Assembly (NCBI GenBank): GCA_022410635.1
Contig: JAJVDF010000591.1
Location: forward strand, 503,288 to 567,287
Length of the DNA stretch: 64,000 nt
Origin: Tretioscincus oriximinensis
Lineage: Eukaryota > Chordata > Lepidosauria > Squamata > Gymnophthalmidae
Direction: 5' to 3'
Within the stretch, counting starts at the first letter, position 1; each line of letters begins with the position of its first letter. The notes below the pieces were generated by a model that was given only the letters and a program-made list of their open reading frames with translations, did no database searches and had not been told where the DNA came from. Positions 11,641-24,858 of this stretch are shown here, piece after piece. Both the position numbers and the translations under genes were made by a program.

Positions 11641-12407
11641 AATGTTATCGCTGGGATTCCCTTAGCTTTTTGAGCAATAGGCTTGGCGTGTACCCATGCT
11701 GGCCAAGTCACAGGTTTCCAGATGTTCATATCCTTCTTTTGCATGGCCTAATTGGCTGGAGCACATAGTAACTGTGTAACATCTAGAAGGCCATCATTAT
11801 GCCATCAATTCTTTTTCTTCACACGCTTGGGTCAACTTAGAGTTTATTTCAACTCATATTTGCAAGTTTTGGAAATGTAGTGGAATATTAATCTAACATA
11901 TCTACTCTGTAGACAGTGAGTGTGTGAGAAACATGCTTCCTACTGATGTCTGTAGCCTCACATCTGGGTATTCCACCAACACAAAATACCCTGATATATG
12001 CAACTAGAGGCTGTTTGCATATTCACAATTGCCATTTTCAGCATCTTGTATGGATTGGTTGGTTGGTTGATAAGCCACATGCTTAAGCAATGACACCATT
12101 AAACTCTGCCTCATTTATTGTGTTGATCTTTTCTTCATCAGCTATCTGGCTACAGCAGACAGAAGTATAAAAGCATTATCATTCACTCCTACTGTATATA
12201 AACTATGTTTTATTCCAAATGATAAGAATTTCATAAGAAGTCATGAACATCTAAGTTGGTATATATTTTTTCTTCCTACTGTACCTCCCTTTTTTGCAAT
12301 GCAAAAAAGGTGCTTAGATGATAAGAATGGGACTGATCACTGCATTTGGGTTCAGATTAGTTAAATATGTTGAATGAGGGCTGTTGCAATTCTGGAGTCA
12401 AGTTGAA

Positions 12408-12545
12408 CCCAGACTTCTTTTATTTATTTCACTATAATTGGATGTAATGGAAAAAAGGATAGATGTTCCAAAATAAAGATAGTGATTTCAGAATATATTA
12501 ATATAGTGGAATAAATAATGAATGCAGCCACATTTGGACGAGTGC
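12408..12545. mobile_element. Foldback family C, diverged copy
   Basis: TTTATTTATTTCACTATAAT on the left mirrors ATATAGTGGAATAAATAA on the right, followed by GAATGCAGCCACA. Compare the cleaner copies at 29690 and 33378. Confidence 0.55.
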
Positions 12546-12639
12546 ATCCAACAGTCTGACTATCATTTTCAAAACCAGTACAGCAAATGCGACATCACAT
12601 TATTTGGGGGATTTATTCAGGCTGAAACTGTTTTCCAAT

Positions 12640-12735
12640 GGCTTCACAAGTTAACTGCCCCGAGACCCTTGGGTATAGTGCGGTATAAAAATGTAAATAA
12701 ATAAATAGATAAATAAATAATAATAAATAAACATA
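12640..12735 (+). repeat. LINE/SINE 3' tail fragment with (AAAT)n
   Basis: AACTGCCCCGAGACCCTTGG then GTATAAAAATG and AAAT repeats. The same tail type closes the L2-like fragment at 45785-46090. Confidence 0.6.
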
Positions 12736-14547
12736 TGTGCCACATCGGAAGCTATTGTGATGTGTTGAAATGTTGCATTGAACTCAATCAGATAATTCTA
12801 GCAATTGTTCTGAATCTCAGGAAACAATAAAGTGGGGAATAAAAGCCAAATTATGAAAAGGGCCTCTTCCTTACTGCAGTTGAACTGCAGCAAGTACTTT
12901 ATTCAGAGGTTTTGAAGTCGGTGAATATGAATGATAGAGAGAGAAGCACTGCAGAGGAATTAGTTAATTTACAAGAAATGACATGGGAAGAGCTCTGCTG
13001 GATCAGATCAAAAGTCAGTCCAACATTCCCCTTCAGCAGCCAACTGGATAGCCATGGGAAGTCCACAAGGTTCTTCGATGTTTTCACTTTGTGTTGAAAT
13101 GCAGCAGTTTGCATTTAGAGGCTCCATGACTAGAAACCAGAAAAAATTCTGCAATTTTGATTTAAACAATTTGCTCAGAACAGTTGAGGAGAGAGAGCCA
13201 ATGGTGTGTCCCTCAAAGACAAAACCAGGTCCAGAATTTAAGGGGGAAAAAGTGGTCCCCTTCAGTTAGGCTTAATCACATTCCTGCCAGAAACTTTTTG
13301 CATACAGACCTCTTCCTATGTGCACAGCTGAACCTAAAGGGCACAGATATACATATGCAAAATCAAATATGCTGGTTCTGGGCAATATTGCAGACATGTT
13401 AGGTGCTGTTCCATCACATACTTTTAGGTTGCATCCAGACAGTATCACTAATCTGCTTGCAAGTCAAATTTGTGTTGCATTTGTCTCACCAGGTTGTTAT
13501 AAAGACCAATAGATTTTAAATTTTAGTGCTAATAATCTGGATTACTGGTTTACTTGGAAAACCAATAGAACCACTATATGGGGTTGTTGTGAAAATGTTG
13601 TAATATGCGGATAGTTCCGATGAGAAACTGCAAGAGTGAGAGACAAAGAAATCTGAAATTGACAGAAAACTATTTTCCTCTTGCCAACCTGCAGACAAAA
13701 TGGTGTACAGGAGAGAATGTCACAGGATCAGAAAAATCTCACAGAATGACAAATCAGAATATACTGTAAAGATATAGTAAAACCAGGAAACTAATAAACC
13801 GAATTAGCAGGAAAATCTGGAATAAACAAGTGCCATGTGGGTACAGCTTCTAGTCCTGAAAAACTGCACTAAAGCAGGAAAAAACCAGTTTCTTCCTAAT
13901 TTACTCCAGTTCTTCAGAAGTGAAGTTGGATTAAATGTCTGTGTTGGAACAACACCTTAGAGTTCAATTTCCAAGTATTTCTTACTTAATGTAGCATGAA
14001 ATTGGAACCCCAATAAAGACAAATAAATGAAATGAGAGTTTATTTGATTATGTCAAATATAAAAAATTGCTGCTATATTTACTAAATGCTTCATACCCCT
14101 ATACTAAAATAGGACTAGAATAGCCCACACTTTCCTTATTTGATGCTATGATGTTTATTCATTCAGACAGTGACTCCATCATGCTAAAAGATGCTTAAAG
14201 TGAGGCCCCTTTCCATTATTCCCAATAGAAACCAACTGCCCTGTAGTTTTGATTAAGGTGCTATTGCTGTGTAATGGGTGCCATAACCTGAGTGTGGTGA
14301 CATCATTAATTATGGTGATTATATCAAACATGGTAACAATAAATAAACAACCATGGTTGCATAAAAATGTTGCTTGCTTATTCTACTATTTTGGGGTGTT
14401 CTGGAATAAAGAATGGCTATTCTGGAACAAGTGGTGCTTGAATGGAGCCCAAGATAAGCACCTATTATATCCTATCATAATGGATTATTCTCATCCGTTC
14501 CCCTCTTAAACCTATCAGATTCCTGCTCTCTTTTCTTTCTCTCTTCA

Positions 14548-14626
14548 TTTTCAGAGAAATAGCCGTGTTTGTCTAGCAGAAAGTCCAGCAAAGGACTGCT
14601 GCTAGCTCCTTTGCTGGACGTTCTCT
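14548..14626. mobile_element. Foldback family A, internally deleted copy
   Basis: TCAGAGAAATAGCCGTGTTT and GTCCAGCAAAGGA are followed at once by the mirrored TCCTTTGCTGGAC, so the centre is missing. Confidence 0.7.
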
Positions 14627-14867
14627 CTTCATGTTAGTGTAACATTATACTTTATGTTATCAAGTTCCAACATGTTAGCCATTCAATCATTTATAAGGAC
14701 GGTGGATACAAGAGCATAAATACACAAGATAAATAAGAGCCCGATGCTGTTTCTATCAGTATTTATTTTTAAGAATTCATATCTCTTCTTTCACATGGAT
14801 TTTCTTAGCATTCAATAAAATATAGCAACTAAAAGCTGGATAAACATCATTGTTGGAGATGTGATGA

Positions 14868-15003
14868 TTTTACCCTGTGGTCAAGACCACTGGGTCTTAT
14901 TCTGGAATATATCTTGAAATAGAGGTTTGACACCCACACTGATGCAGACTAAAGCACACAGATGACAAGTCCCTATTCTAAAATATAGCCTGAAAAAGGT
15001 ATA
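14868..15003. mobile_element. Possible foldback family B, strongly diverged
   Basis: Contains TCTTATTCTGGAATATATCT and a mirrored CTATTCTAAAATATAGCC, as in family B (for example 36047-36172), but the rest is poorly matched. Confidence 0.35.
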
Positions 15004-15318
15004 ATGTGGGGAGAACTAAAAGCTGAAATAGTAACCCTGAGCACATTCTCCCATTTAAAGTAAATACATATTCACGTCTTCAGTTACCACTACTTTTGTC
15101 ATCTGTTTTTTTTACTTATAAGGTCTTTATTGTTGTTTTACAGATCAAATATTTCATTTAAAAGCCTATGATCCCATTTGCAGAGTCCAATTCTGAACAT
15201 TTACACATTGCTGCTTTTAATTCTCATGGTGAACAGTGAGAAAGACAACCAGACTTCACATGCAAATGAAAAAAACATACAGATTTGAAGCTTAAAACAA
15301 TACATGGCAACTATAGAG

Positions 15319-15882
15319 TAGACTGACCAGATTTTCTGAGGCTCAAACCAGGGTAATTAATATTCACACTAATTTACATATTCATGAGTATGCAAATTAT
15401 CCACCAACATGCATTCTCTTCTGAAATTCCCATCCAAGAAATCTGTGAAGCATGTGAGAATTTTTTTAAGTGTGTGAGACTTTTTAAACTGTGTGAGAAT
15501 TTTTGGAGTACAGATTTTAAAAATTTTTTTACAGAGGGGAGGGTGCCTTCAGGAGCTGGCTCCGGTTGCTAGAGAACCCTAGTGCAGAGTATTGTTTTTT
15601 TTTTAAAAAAAATCATTTTTAATGTGCAAGAATTGTTTGAAATGCATGAGAATTTTTATTTTTACTAAGCAGAGGATGCCTTCAGGAGCTGGCCCCAGAT
15701 GCCAGAGCCCCCTAGTGGTGGTGCAGTGAATTTTTTTTCAAAAAAGTTTTTTTTAATTTTTAAAAATTATTTTCTTCCTCAGCAAAAACCGTGGAAATTG
15801 CGTCCCCTGTCCCCCCCCGGGAGTGCGGGGTAGACACCCCCAAACTGGATTCCCCCCCAAAAGGTGGCATCTGGTCAGCCTA
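15319..15882. mobile_element. Foldback family D DNA element with 8-bp target duplication
   Basis: Terminal inverted repeats TAGACTGACCAG and CTGGTCAGCCTA bound a 564-bp unit flanked by CTATAGAG on both sides (15311-15318 and 15883-15890). Inside are two direct repeats of GCCTTCAGGAGCTGG (near 15546 and 15680). No transposase frame. An 8-bp duplication fits hAT. Confidence 0.75.
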
Positions 15883-18649
15883 CTATAGAGTAGCTAGTTG
15901 TTGAACTTAAAATTTGTGGTATATTCAGAAGAGAGAACATGCTTGAAATGCTTGATTTGTCCAAATCCTACAATCTAGGTAAGATCATAGTTCCCAGAAA
16001 TCTCTTAAAATATGGAAGTAAGGTTGTTTAGAGTTGTTCAGTCATGCCAATCACTGCACACCTTCGCTGCCTCTTTAAGTGTGCCAATATTTATGTTTGT
16101 TATGTCCATTACGTTATTTATTCATCTCATCCTCTGCCATCCCCTATTTCACATTTCTTCTTCAAATATAGCACTTCAAAACCTTCCTCCTTATACCCCA
16201 ACAACTCGCTAGTCAATGCTGTAAGCTCAGAAATGGTACAAATGCTTTTCATAATGAAGATTTTCTATCAAATAAACTACTATATCCTTAGGCAGAAAAT
16301 GAGGCTGAAAGTTCCTGTACACTATGCTGTGTAATCAAATTAAATCTAACTAATTTCCCAGTGTTAATTTACAATTTACAGTACTTATTTAAATTAGACA
16401 TGATAGCATAAATGCTTCCAAATGAAACAAATACAAAATCAATAGAAACTTTCAAGAAGTCAAACAACTATAGTGGAACCAATGATATCAAAACAGAGTC
16501 TTTTAAAGAGGGGGAAAACCCTTCCGCTGTTAAATAATCAAGATCCATAGAAGTTGATGGCCCTCAACTTTGTACAGCTGTGGTTTGTGAACAACCTAGA
16601 AAAAAAATCAGGCATGGAACAAGCCTTGCAGTTGAAGTCTCACCATCTTATATTGTGCTCTACAGTGTGGCTCAGCTTGAACAAAGAAAAGTTTTAGAAC
16701 AGAACTGTCCATCCACCCTACCAACCAACATTGGGCATTCTTTTATGTGAAGGTAAATAAAAATAGAAATGAACTAATAAAAACATATCAAATGCTGCAC
16801 GCAAAACAAGAAGAGGAATGTTTATATTGTGCCAAAGTCACTGGGTTTGGTTCAAATACAGAATAACTGGATTACTAGAATGTACATATTCTTGTTTCTG
16901 AATGGCATAAAGAATTTATAACTACAAATGCTGCAAATCTGTTCCCCTCTGTAGTACCACTGGTTGTCTTTGGTTGAAATGGCCTTTATGCTTACCATAT
17001 GTTTACCATAGCTGGTAATTACTTTCATAACATGATTATGCACAAGATGATGGTTGTAGGAATCAAACATGCAGTATAATACAAAGGATGAATGAGTGTC
17101 TACATAAATACTAAGTGACTGAATAGTTCCTCCTCTAGATCCAGGGAATATTGAAATAAAGTCACAGCTTTCACTAGCACTTTAGCTGTGTATTTTCCGG
17201 TGCGCCAACAATCTGGTACATCTGTTTAAAACTCAAATTGCTTTCAGTTTATATAAAATCTGCTGTAGCAAATGCAAAACAAATTCTGCTTGCAAGCTGA
17301 TTGTTGACCCTGTATGGATGCAGCCCCTGTCAGAGCAAAATCCCATATGGCTCTGATGTGTTATTCAGTGCTCTATCATCAGAGTGTCAGCTTGGCCTCT
17401 CAAATTTGACCCAAGTGCCCAGCTGTTCCAGTGATTGATCCTCTTTAGCATACATGCATAGCAAATGAACCATGAATACTCACTGCTATGCTTCAGCAGA
17501 GGTAGGGCAAGGGCAGTTTTCTCCCCAGTTATTTCAAAAGGAATTGAAAGAACTGTTTTTAAACTACAAAACACGGCCTCCTGCTACTTCAGAGACTACC
17601 TCCTCCTGGTTCAAAGGAAGAAAAGAGGCACTATTTTTGTTATGAAAGTCCAAAATCATCAAACAGAATAAAACCTCCTGTGTTACATTGACGGCAAATG
17701 AATAATAGAAGAATGGGCCTATATGAGGGATTTCTTTCTCCTAGCATACCAGCTGTATTTCAGTCAAATACTGATTAGATGGCAAGTTATTCAGACACAA
17801 GTCAGTTTGTAGATTGTGATTCTAGGGCTAGATGTTGTGTCAAAGGGAAGAAAATGGAAAAACACAGGATCTAAGGAGAGCAAAGAGTAGTTTCTCAGCC
17901 CTACACCACAGCCTTCCAGTTCCCATTTGCACTTGATGAAAACAGGATTATTTTCAATAATTTTAAAACAGAACAATAATAAAATTGTACTCTATTTTCT
18001 CCTGGACAGAGAGATCGCCACTTCGACATGTGCTTTGAATTTCTCTTCAGTCCAGAAGAATTAGACAAAACCAGGAAAAAATCCATAGAAGATTAATTAA
18101 AACTATATATTGGGCAGCACCTTAAAGAGTTCATTCCACAAACTTCAACCATGTATCACCTAATATTTAAATTTACTCATTGTTTTGGTTTCAGTAAATT
18201 TATTTACAATTTTAAAATGCTCATCTGTATACCACTTGATATCATTTCACTGTAGTGCATATATCTATTGCAAACATTATTCAAAGGCTGCATTCACCCA
18301 CAGCAAAAATAGTCTCAAGAGTGTCTTAGAAATGCCTGCATGTGGCCCTCATGTTCTCATCTCACTTCTAATCTATTTTAAATAACCTAGAATGTTCATA
18401 AAAGGTGGGAGGACTGGGTTGGGAACAATCTTATTTGTGAGCCATCTCTAATTTTTTTCAGAAGTACAATATGTGAACATACTGCCTATGACTTTCCAAG
18501 AGCCCTTGAAGAGCACTAGTGTCCACATACTACCAAGTTGCTATGTGTGTGTGTATGCAATCTTGGGTTGCTAATGGGAAAGAAACTGTGGTTGAGCCTT
18601 CACTCTCCACCAGAGTATAATATTCCAGCCAGCATTTAGAAGAAAAAAA

Positions 18650-18942
18650 CCTGGGTTTTTTTATCCTGCTTTTCTCACCCAAAGAGACTCAAAGCAGCTT
18701 ACAAGGTTATTTTTCGCCCAAAGGCTTACATGCTGCCTTCCCCACCAGGCTGTGGTGGTTCCCATTTATCTAGTTGCAGTCAGTTGCAATTTCTTGCAAT
18801 TCATGCTTTCGAATAGCTGGGTTGGCTAGAGCTGCAGGCTAGTGGAAGATGCTCACCCCTCCCCACCTCCCATAGAGGGCTTCGAAACCTGATATCCCAG
18901 ATAAGAGACCATCTTCTTAGCGATTGAGCCATTCATGCCTGA
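18650..18942 (-). mobile_element. tRNA-derived SINE, copy 2
   Basis: The minus strand reads GGCATGAATGGCTCAATCGC (A-box region), then GGTTTCGAAGCC (B-box-like), then body and A-rich tail. Matches 640-932 and is better preserved. Confidence 0.75.
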
Positions 18943-19589
18943 GCCATTTAGTAATGCCTTTGAATCAAGTTGGATTCATAACAATTAATGGACGACACCT
19001 CAGGGTGCAATCTGGAACAACACTGAAGAAGTCTCCATTGCCATTCTCCGAGATGTTTTTTTCTGACAGATGAATCTAGCCTTGAGAAGTCTCTCACCAC
19101 AGTACTGACCTACTTAATTTTTCAAGATCAACTAGGGTTGGGTAGACATTGTCACTAGTTTGTGCAATGAAGGTGTAGCTATACTGTGATTGCCTCATTT
19201 ATCTGTGACAATTCCAACTTAACCTCTGTATATAATGCTAAAATCCAAAGATATTGTATGCTGAGGAATCCCAACTCTCTCAGTGCCAGTTTTTATGGAT
19301 TAACACAAAGACCTATTTGTCTGGAAGTTTGGTTCATGTGATCTTCTTCTGAATAAAACCCACTGCACACAAGCATGGCGGAATCAAGGGAAAAACGCCC
19401 AGCACATAAAGTGTTTGGGATATTTTACACTGTCAAAGACAGAGATAAGTAAGAGTAATACTTTCCACACAATGCTGTCCTACTAGCTGGAAAGACCAGC
19501 AAGAGGAAACAATTCTCACAATTTTCCTCCTGCTAGCTGGAGGCAGACTTCATTAGCAAGCAATTTAAACATGTCAAACCAGACACAAT

Positions 19590-19984
19590 GGCTGCATCCA
19601 CAAGAGGGGCTAAAAAGTGCTGCTTTTACCTGCTTGTGCTGTCAGCTGACTGTCTGCACAGGTCACGGGGTGGCGGCCGTAGGTGGGCGGCCGGGAGGAA
19701 GGAAGCTCCACCCCCTGAGTGGCAGAGAGCAACCTTCTCTCCACCTGGTCTGTTTTGGAGGGATCACCGCTGAATGGCGGAGGGCCCGGCTGAGCATGCC
19801 ACATTCAAAAGCAAAGTGGGTTTTCGGCGATCAGCGTCACGAGAGCTGAAAATATCAGCTCTCGTTTAACCCACAGCATGGTAGGTTTGTAGCAACTATG
19901 TCGCTCTCAACCCGCCATTACATCTGCAGGAGCTACCAGGACGGCGCTCCTATGCAGACATCATTATGGCGTGTGAATGCAGCC
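19590..19984. mobile_element. GC-rich hAT-like non-autonomous element
   Basis: Ends GGCTGCATCCACA and TGTGAATGCAGCC are inverted repeats with one mismatch. The interior is GC-rich and has an 11-bp-arm hairpin at 19839-19865 (ACGAGAGCTGA, 5-base loop). No transposase. I could not find a clear target duplication. Confidence 0.55.
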
Positions 19985-20248
19985 AGAGTTCACTATCCAC
20001 AATATGGACAGTGTGAAAAATGCTATTGCCAGGTAAGCCACATGAGGCCCACCAATGAATTTATTTATAGCGTACTACTATCCTGCTCCATATAGGTTAC
20101 AATAAAATCAATATAAAAACACAGTCATGGATTCACTGAAAGTGCAAATAAAAGTGCTTGGAAAAGGTGGTGGTGGTAAACTGTGTTTTCATCTAAAGCC
20201 ACTTTACACAGAGGCACTCACAGAGAAGACCATCAATGTACAGTAACA

Positions 20249-20435
20249 CCAGGCCCGTATTTTGGCTGTATTTTGCCCATGGGCTATTACTTACTTACTA
20301 TTACCTATATACTTTATTTATTTTACTCCTCTTCCCTCAGCTGCTTCAGGTTATATAATAATAATAAAAACAATAAAAAATATTAATATCTTCTTACTAC
20401 TATTGGTAGCTATATTTTGCCTAAATACGGCCCTG
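20249..20435. mobile_element. Small hAT-like element
   Basis: The left end CCAGGCCCGTATTTTGGC and the right end, reversed (CAGGGCCGTATTTAGGC), are inverted repeats around an AT-rich centre. A similar end occurs alone at about 34918-34958. Confidence 0.5.
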
Positions 20436-21199
20436 ACTAATACTTTTCAGGGTTAGAGGTATAAGAGAATCACTAAGATAATACTTTGCTTAGTATGTTA
20501 TCAGATGTAGAGTTATTGGTGCTTATTTTAACTCATCTTACAAAAGCTGCATCCGTACAGCAGTCCTAAATTGCAGAATAAAGGAATATTCCAGATTAAC
20601 TCTAATCCAGACTACCACTTGGTGCCCAAATGTAGAAATTTACTTGTACCTGGACACCTGCCTCTGTATTATTGCTTCATACACAGATGGGTATTTTAAT
20701 ACCTACAAATGGTGATTGCTGTCATGTGCACATGCACAGCAATCATTTTCAGGCTTTGCGCATGCATGCTGACTCTCGTTTCAAGTGGTGCCCGCTTGTA
20801 GAAATTTCCCACAGGTACCAATTGCTCTATTTCTTTCGTTATTACTTTAGGAATATATATCCTGTCCTTCATCATATTTTTGTTGCTTAGTGTAGGATAC
20901 ATAACAAGAATCAGGAAACATCGTGGATCCCAGCTCCTTATACATTGTTAGTTTAAAACCCTCCAGAAGCATTGGGGTTATACCTCCCTTAAGAAATTCT
21001 CATATCTATTAAGGTGACTGCAACATAGTTTATGTGTAAGAAATAAGGTGATGACTTAGAGGGGCTGTGGCCTCATCCAGTAAAACTCTTCTTATGTTCT
21101 TAGGTCTCTTTTGCACAGTATTTTGTTCCAGATTATATCCTAGCACAGAAGTGTACCATCCACATGCTAGTGCAGTCCATGCAGAAATGTCCTTATGTT

Positions 21200-21330
21200 A
21201 TAGTCATAGAGTTGGAAAGGACCTCCAGGGTCATCGGCTCCAACTCCCTGCTCAATGCAGGAGTCATTAAACCATCCCAGACAGATGATTGTCCAGTCTC
21301 TGTTTGAAGACTTCCAGCATAGAATGTTCT
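21200..21330 (-). mobile_element. CR1-type LINE, 3' end
   Basis: AGTCATAGAGTTGGAAAGGA then CCTCCAGGGTCATC and GTCTCTGTTTGAAGACTTCC: the reverse of a CR1 3' terminus. Confidence 0.8.
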
Positions 21331-21692
21331 TGGATAGCTTTGGATCATTTGCTACCTCTTTGTCTAATGAATCCCTGGTTTACTGTGAAAGTAAAATAAA
21401 GGCTATGCTGAAGAAAAATAAGTTTGCTGCCTTGAATTCTTCAGAAAAAAAATTAGGAAGTGACCCAAAATGATACATTATAATCATGTATATACATTCA
21501 CACCTAGAATAAGAATATTATTATTATTTAAATTTTGTGAGGCAAAATTTAGTCCATCAAACCTTACTCTATGAGTCTCTCTGACTCAGAAGTAAGCCAA
21601 AGCGCATTAAAAATGAAATTGCACTCAAGGAGCACAGAATGAAGGGGAGGAACAGGATTCCTACAACTCTTTAGCAGCCTTCAAGTCCCAAC

Positions 21693-22423
21693 TGTCACGA
21701 CCCCAATTTAAGGTTTGTATTTGTTTTATAAACTTACTGTGCTATCCCAGAGGGAGGGGGAAGAGCAGGCCTGGGCAGGGACGTGGCTTCCTGGTTCCCT
21801 NTTTGGGAGGGGGCAAGGCTGGAGGAGCCAGCCAATGGGGCCTCGAGTAGCCGACTGGTCAGCACACAAAAGGGAAGCTGACCAGGGCTAGAGGCCTTTC
21901 TGTCGTGGACTTGTGGTGTAGCAAATTGACAGAGGGGTCCGCTTCTGATCTGCCTCAGAGGGAGGGGAAGGAAGTGTTTGGTGGCCTGGAAGAGTCAAAG
22001 TGGAGGCTTGACTTGGGGCTAAAACAAATAAATAGACACAGTGCCTGTCGCTTTAAGTTCCTGAAACAAATGTTACTCTTGCTTGGAGTTTGAGCTTGAG
22101 TCAGGCTTACTTTATAAAAGCCGAAGCTTTATTATTCTTATCTTCTTTCTTTTTCTTAGTTGTAAATAATAAACTTGTTATTTGTTTCAATTCAAATATC
22201 TCTTTCTTTTGTTTCCTTAACAACACTATATACGCATGCTACTGGTGGGGGCTGGGAATAAAGCCCCATCATTGAAGTAAACACAGAGGCCTTGTGTAGG
22301 CCTGAGGATATGACTGTTGCTCCAAGCAGTCGCTGGTGCTGGCTTGGGCAACAGGGTGATATTGTGGCACCCCCAGCTGGGAGGGTCACTGAACACTGGG
22401 ACCCTCAGGTAGGGGTCGCCACA
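21693..22423 (+). mobile_element. Solo LTR, 731 bp, with 5-bp target duplication
   Basis: Begins TGTCACGACCCC and ends GGGGTCGCCACA (short inverted ends, TG...CA) and is flanked by CCAAC at 21688-21692 and 22424-22428. A TATA box (TTTATAAAAG, 22111-22120) and an AATAAA signal (22168-22173) are correctly ordered for a plus-strand LTR, giving U3 of about 440 bp, a short R and U5 of about 240 bp. No internal retroviral genes are present, so it arose by LTR-LTR recombination. ERV versus Gypsy cannot be decided. Confidence 0.85.
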
Positions 22424-24410
22424 CCAACTAAAAACGGTTTTATTCTCCAGGGTGCTCCTTCACCTGCACTTAATGGTTTCACATTGCATGTTTAAGTTCC
22501 TAGTTTTCTGCGCACGTTTAATGGATGATACCTCTTTTACTTTTGTATTTAAAATTAACGTAGTTAAATGCAGTAATGTAGTGAATGCAGTTTTGTTTAT
22601 TTTAGATTGTTTTTATTGTTAACTCCATGCTTATTTTGTGTTTTATGGTGAAGCATCATTTATATTGATGGCACTATATAAACAATAATAGTAATAACAA
22701 TAATGGTAACTGGAAGTCTGCAAGGTGCAGCTTCATTGTAGCCTATTGCCCTATGGCCCTGAATCGCAACCTATTATTACTGCAGCTTGAAAAAACATGC
22801 AATTATGTAGACATGCAACTGAGAGTGGTAAATGGCCCAGAATACAGACAGCCACCAGTTCCAGTTCAATCTTCCCAGTTAGGTAATGGCAAACCACTTT
22901 GGTATCTCTGTCAAGAAAACTACATGGAAATGCTCATAAAGACATTCATGCAGTTAACCAAGAGTCTTGTTGTGCATTAGGGATGATACCCAACTACAAG
23001 ACATGCATAGAATTGTTTTAAATCCTAGATTGTTACATTTCCCCCATTACTTTTTTTTTTTACATACACAAATGCCTTAGGATATACGTGGGTGAGATGT
23101 AAATTAATTTAGAGTAAGAGTCCCAGAACCTGTCCTACCACCGCATGCATCAGAGCTACTTTTCAAAGTGGGTAAGAAAAAGAACAGCAGCTTACCAATA
23201 AACCTTACAGCCTTGATTTTGTAAACAAAAATAAAAATTTCAAAAAACTGGAGAGGAGCAAATGTGTTTGGGGGGCATTCTTAAAATTTGTGGATGAATG
23301 AAATGTGTAAAGTAAGTTGCAAGACTGGTGCACCTTGATTACGACATTGCATTCCTGTAGCTACGATTATGTCGTCAGTCAGAGCAAATAACACTTCTTC
23401 ATTCATTATTTTCATTTATATATCATTCTACACTCTGAGGTTCACATAAAAAAGTCATAGCAACAAAATACCTTCATTCTGCAAGTACCTAACCTTTGAT
23501 TATTTCTACAATTTACAACGGATACTCAAGAATGTGCGATTCTCTTCTGTTAAACTTTGAGGTTCTAATCTATGCAAAAGATTGCAACTCATTAAAGATC
23601 TTCAAGCTTTGAATAGTGAGACCACTTTGTCCTGCCCCCTTCTCCCTCCCCTTTCTCAGCCTTTACCCTTTTTAAAGACAAGCAAGCAAGCTTTGATTTC
23701 TTCACTATGTCCCAACAGCTTAGTCCAGAAACTTTACCAATATTTTGAACCCTGGAAGTTTAATGACAGAAAACATCAGCATTGAATTAAAATTCTTTGT
23801 ATTACCTAGGCAAGTAAGGATCTAACAAGTTTTTTAAGGTCCTCTCCTTTTTCACAGAAGTTTCAGGAGCTAAAAAAACATTTCCTCCTGGTCACACTTT
23901 ATGTTTTAATTCAATTCAGTCCACTTTCTGAGTGAGAGAAATCAGCAAAGTGGCAAGATGTCGTCTTTTGAAAATTCCTCTAAAAAACAAAACCACTTTG
24001 GGATTCATGCGGAAATGAAATGACTATTCACTTTTGTGCTGGGATCAGAATTTAGGTGTGACCAGGTAACATCCTTCACCACTGAAGATGACCCGAAGAT
24101 GGTCTAAAAGTGTGACCCGGACCCAAGAGAGAGCACCATTGACACCACTACCCAACTCAACCTGATGACAGCACGCCTACTTCTGAAACTGTCCCACGAA
24201 GTGAAAATTAAAACTCCACGATCTACCCAGACTTCCGGCATCTTTTTTACACACTGAATACTTTGCAAAGCAGGCCCCAGCAAACTTTATGACTTTGACC
24301 CTAACAACATTACATTGTGCAGGAGGTCAAAGGAAAAGTTTCCTAGAAAGAATGTAGAAGACCTGAAGTTAACTTTTTGTATTAAGTGGCCATCTGGCCG
24401 GGCCTAAGAT

Positions 24411-24572
24411 CCTGGGGACTGAGCCTTTTTCTGGGTACAGAGCTTGGCCATCCACATGCCAGTGTAGACTATGGCAGGCCCCATTCGGGGCCTGCCATAG
24501 TCTACACTAGCATGTAGATGGCAGGCTCCTATTCCAAAGTGTAGTCCAGAACTAGGCTCAGTGCAGACAGGA
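24411..24572. mobile_element. Foldback family B, copy 217 bp inside USP46 intron 1
   Basis: The core is a 28-bp arm (24455-24482), a 4-base loop (ATTC) and its mirrored arm (24487-24514) with one mismatch. Outer ends ACTGAGCCTTTTTCTGG and CCAGAACTAGGCTCAGT also mirror each other. Non-coding. Confidence 0.85.
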
Positions 24573-24788
24573 CCAAGGGCTCCTTCTCGTTTTAGGGAAA
24601 GAATTACAGTAGTGGTGGTGGTGGTAGTGGTGGCAAGTGTAGTGGCCGGGCGGCAGCAGGCGCGCACGGGGAGGGAGGGCCTTATATTATGGGTATTATG
24701 GTGGGCCTCCCTCTCCCCCTCCCCGCGTGATCGCTTTTTAGCCCCTCGTCCACCCCAGCAGCGATTCCCAGGCCGGCCAAGTACTCAC

Positions 24789-24824
24789 CATATTACAAAT
24801 GGAGGCGATATTTCTGACAGTCAT
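24789..24824 (-). CDS. USP46: USP46 coding exon 1 (residues 1-12)
   Basis: The minus strand reads MTVRNIASICNM from an ATG at 24824-24822, followed directly by a GTGAGT donor starting at 24788. These 12 residues match the N-terminus I know for vertebrate USP46, which fixes the start codon although the exon is only 36 coding bases. The exon ends in phase 0 and joins exon 2, 14.5 kb away, which begins with Gly-Thr-Asn. The ATG context is ACTCATGA, so the Kozak context is weak (C at -3, A at +4). A short upstream ORF stops 4 nt before this ATG. The exon lies inside a CpG-rich region that acts as the presumed promoter and 5' UTR. Confidence 0.95.
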
Positions 24825-24828
24825 GAGT

Positions 24829-24858
24829 CTAAAGGTTGCAGGGATCCCCCTCCGCCAT
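24829..24858 (-). CDS. Upstream ORF of 9 codons (MAEGDPCNL) before USP46
   Basis: An ATG at 24858-24856 in the context AAAGATGGCGGAG opens a 9-codon frame that stops with TAG at 24831-24829, four bases before the USP46 ATG. Its start context (G at -1, A at -3, G at +4) is much better than that of the main ATG. If the transcript begins upstream of it, ribosomes would need leaky scanning or re-initiation to make USP46. The sequence facts are direct; translation is inference. The mRNA start could also lie downstream, which would make the uORF irrelevant. Confidence 0.4.
   Translation of the reverse strand: MAEGDPCNL

Larger units (their letters stand above)
10281..24788 (-). other. USP46: USP46 intron 1
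   Basis: 14.5 kb first intron. It contains the foldback elements at 11426, 12408, 14548, 15319 and 24411, a tRNA SINE at 18650, a GC-rich hAT-like element at 19590, a small hAT-like element at 20249, a CR1 end at 21200 and a solo LTR at 21693. Unique AT-rich DNA with no recognised feature fills 10290-11420, 12740-14540, 15890-18640 and 22430-24400. No alternative first exon was recognised. Confidence 0.9.
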
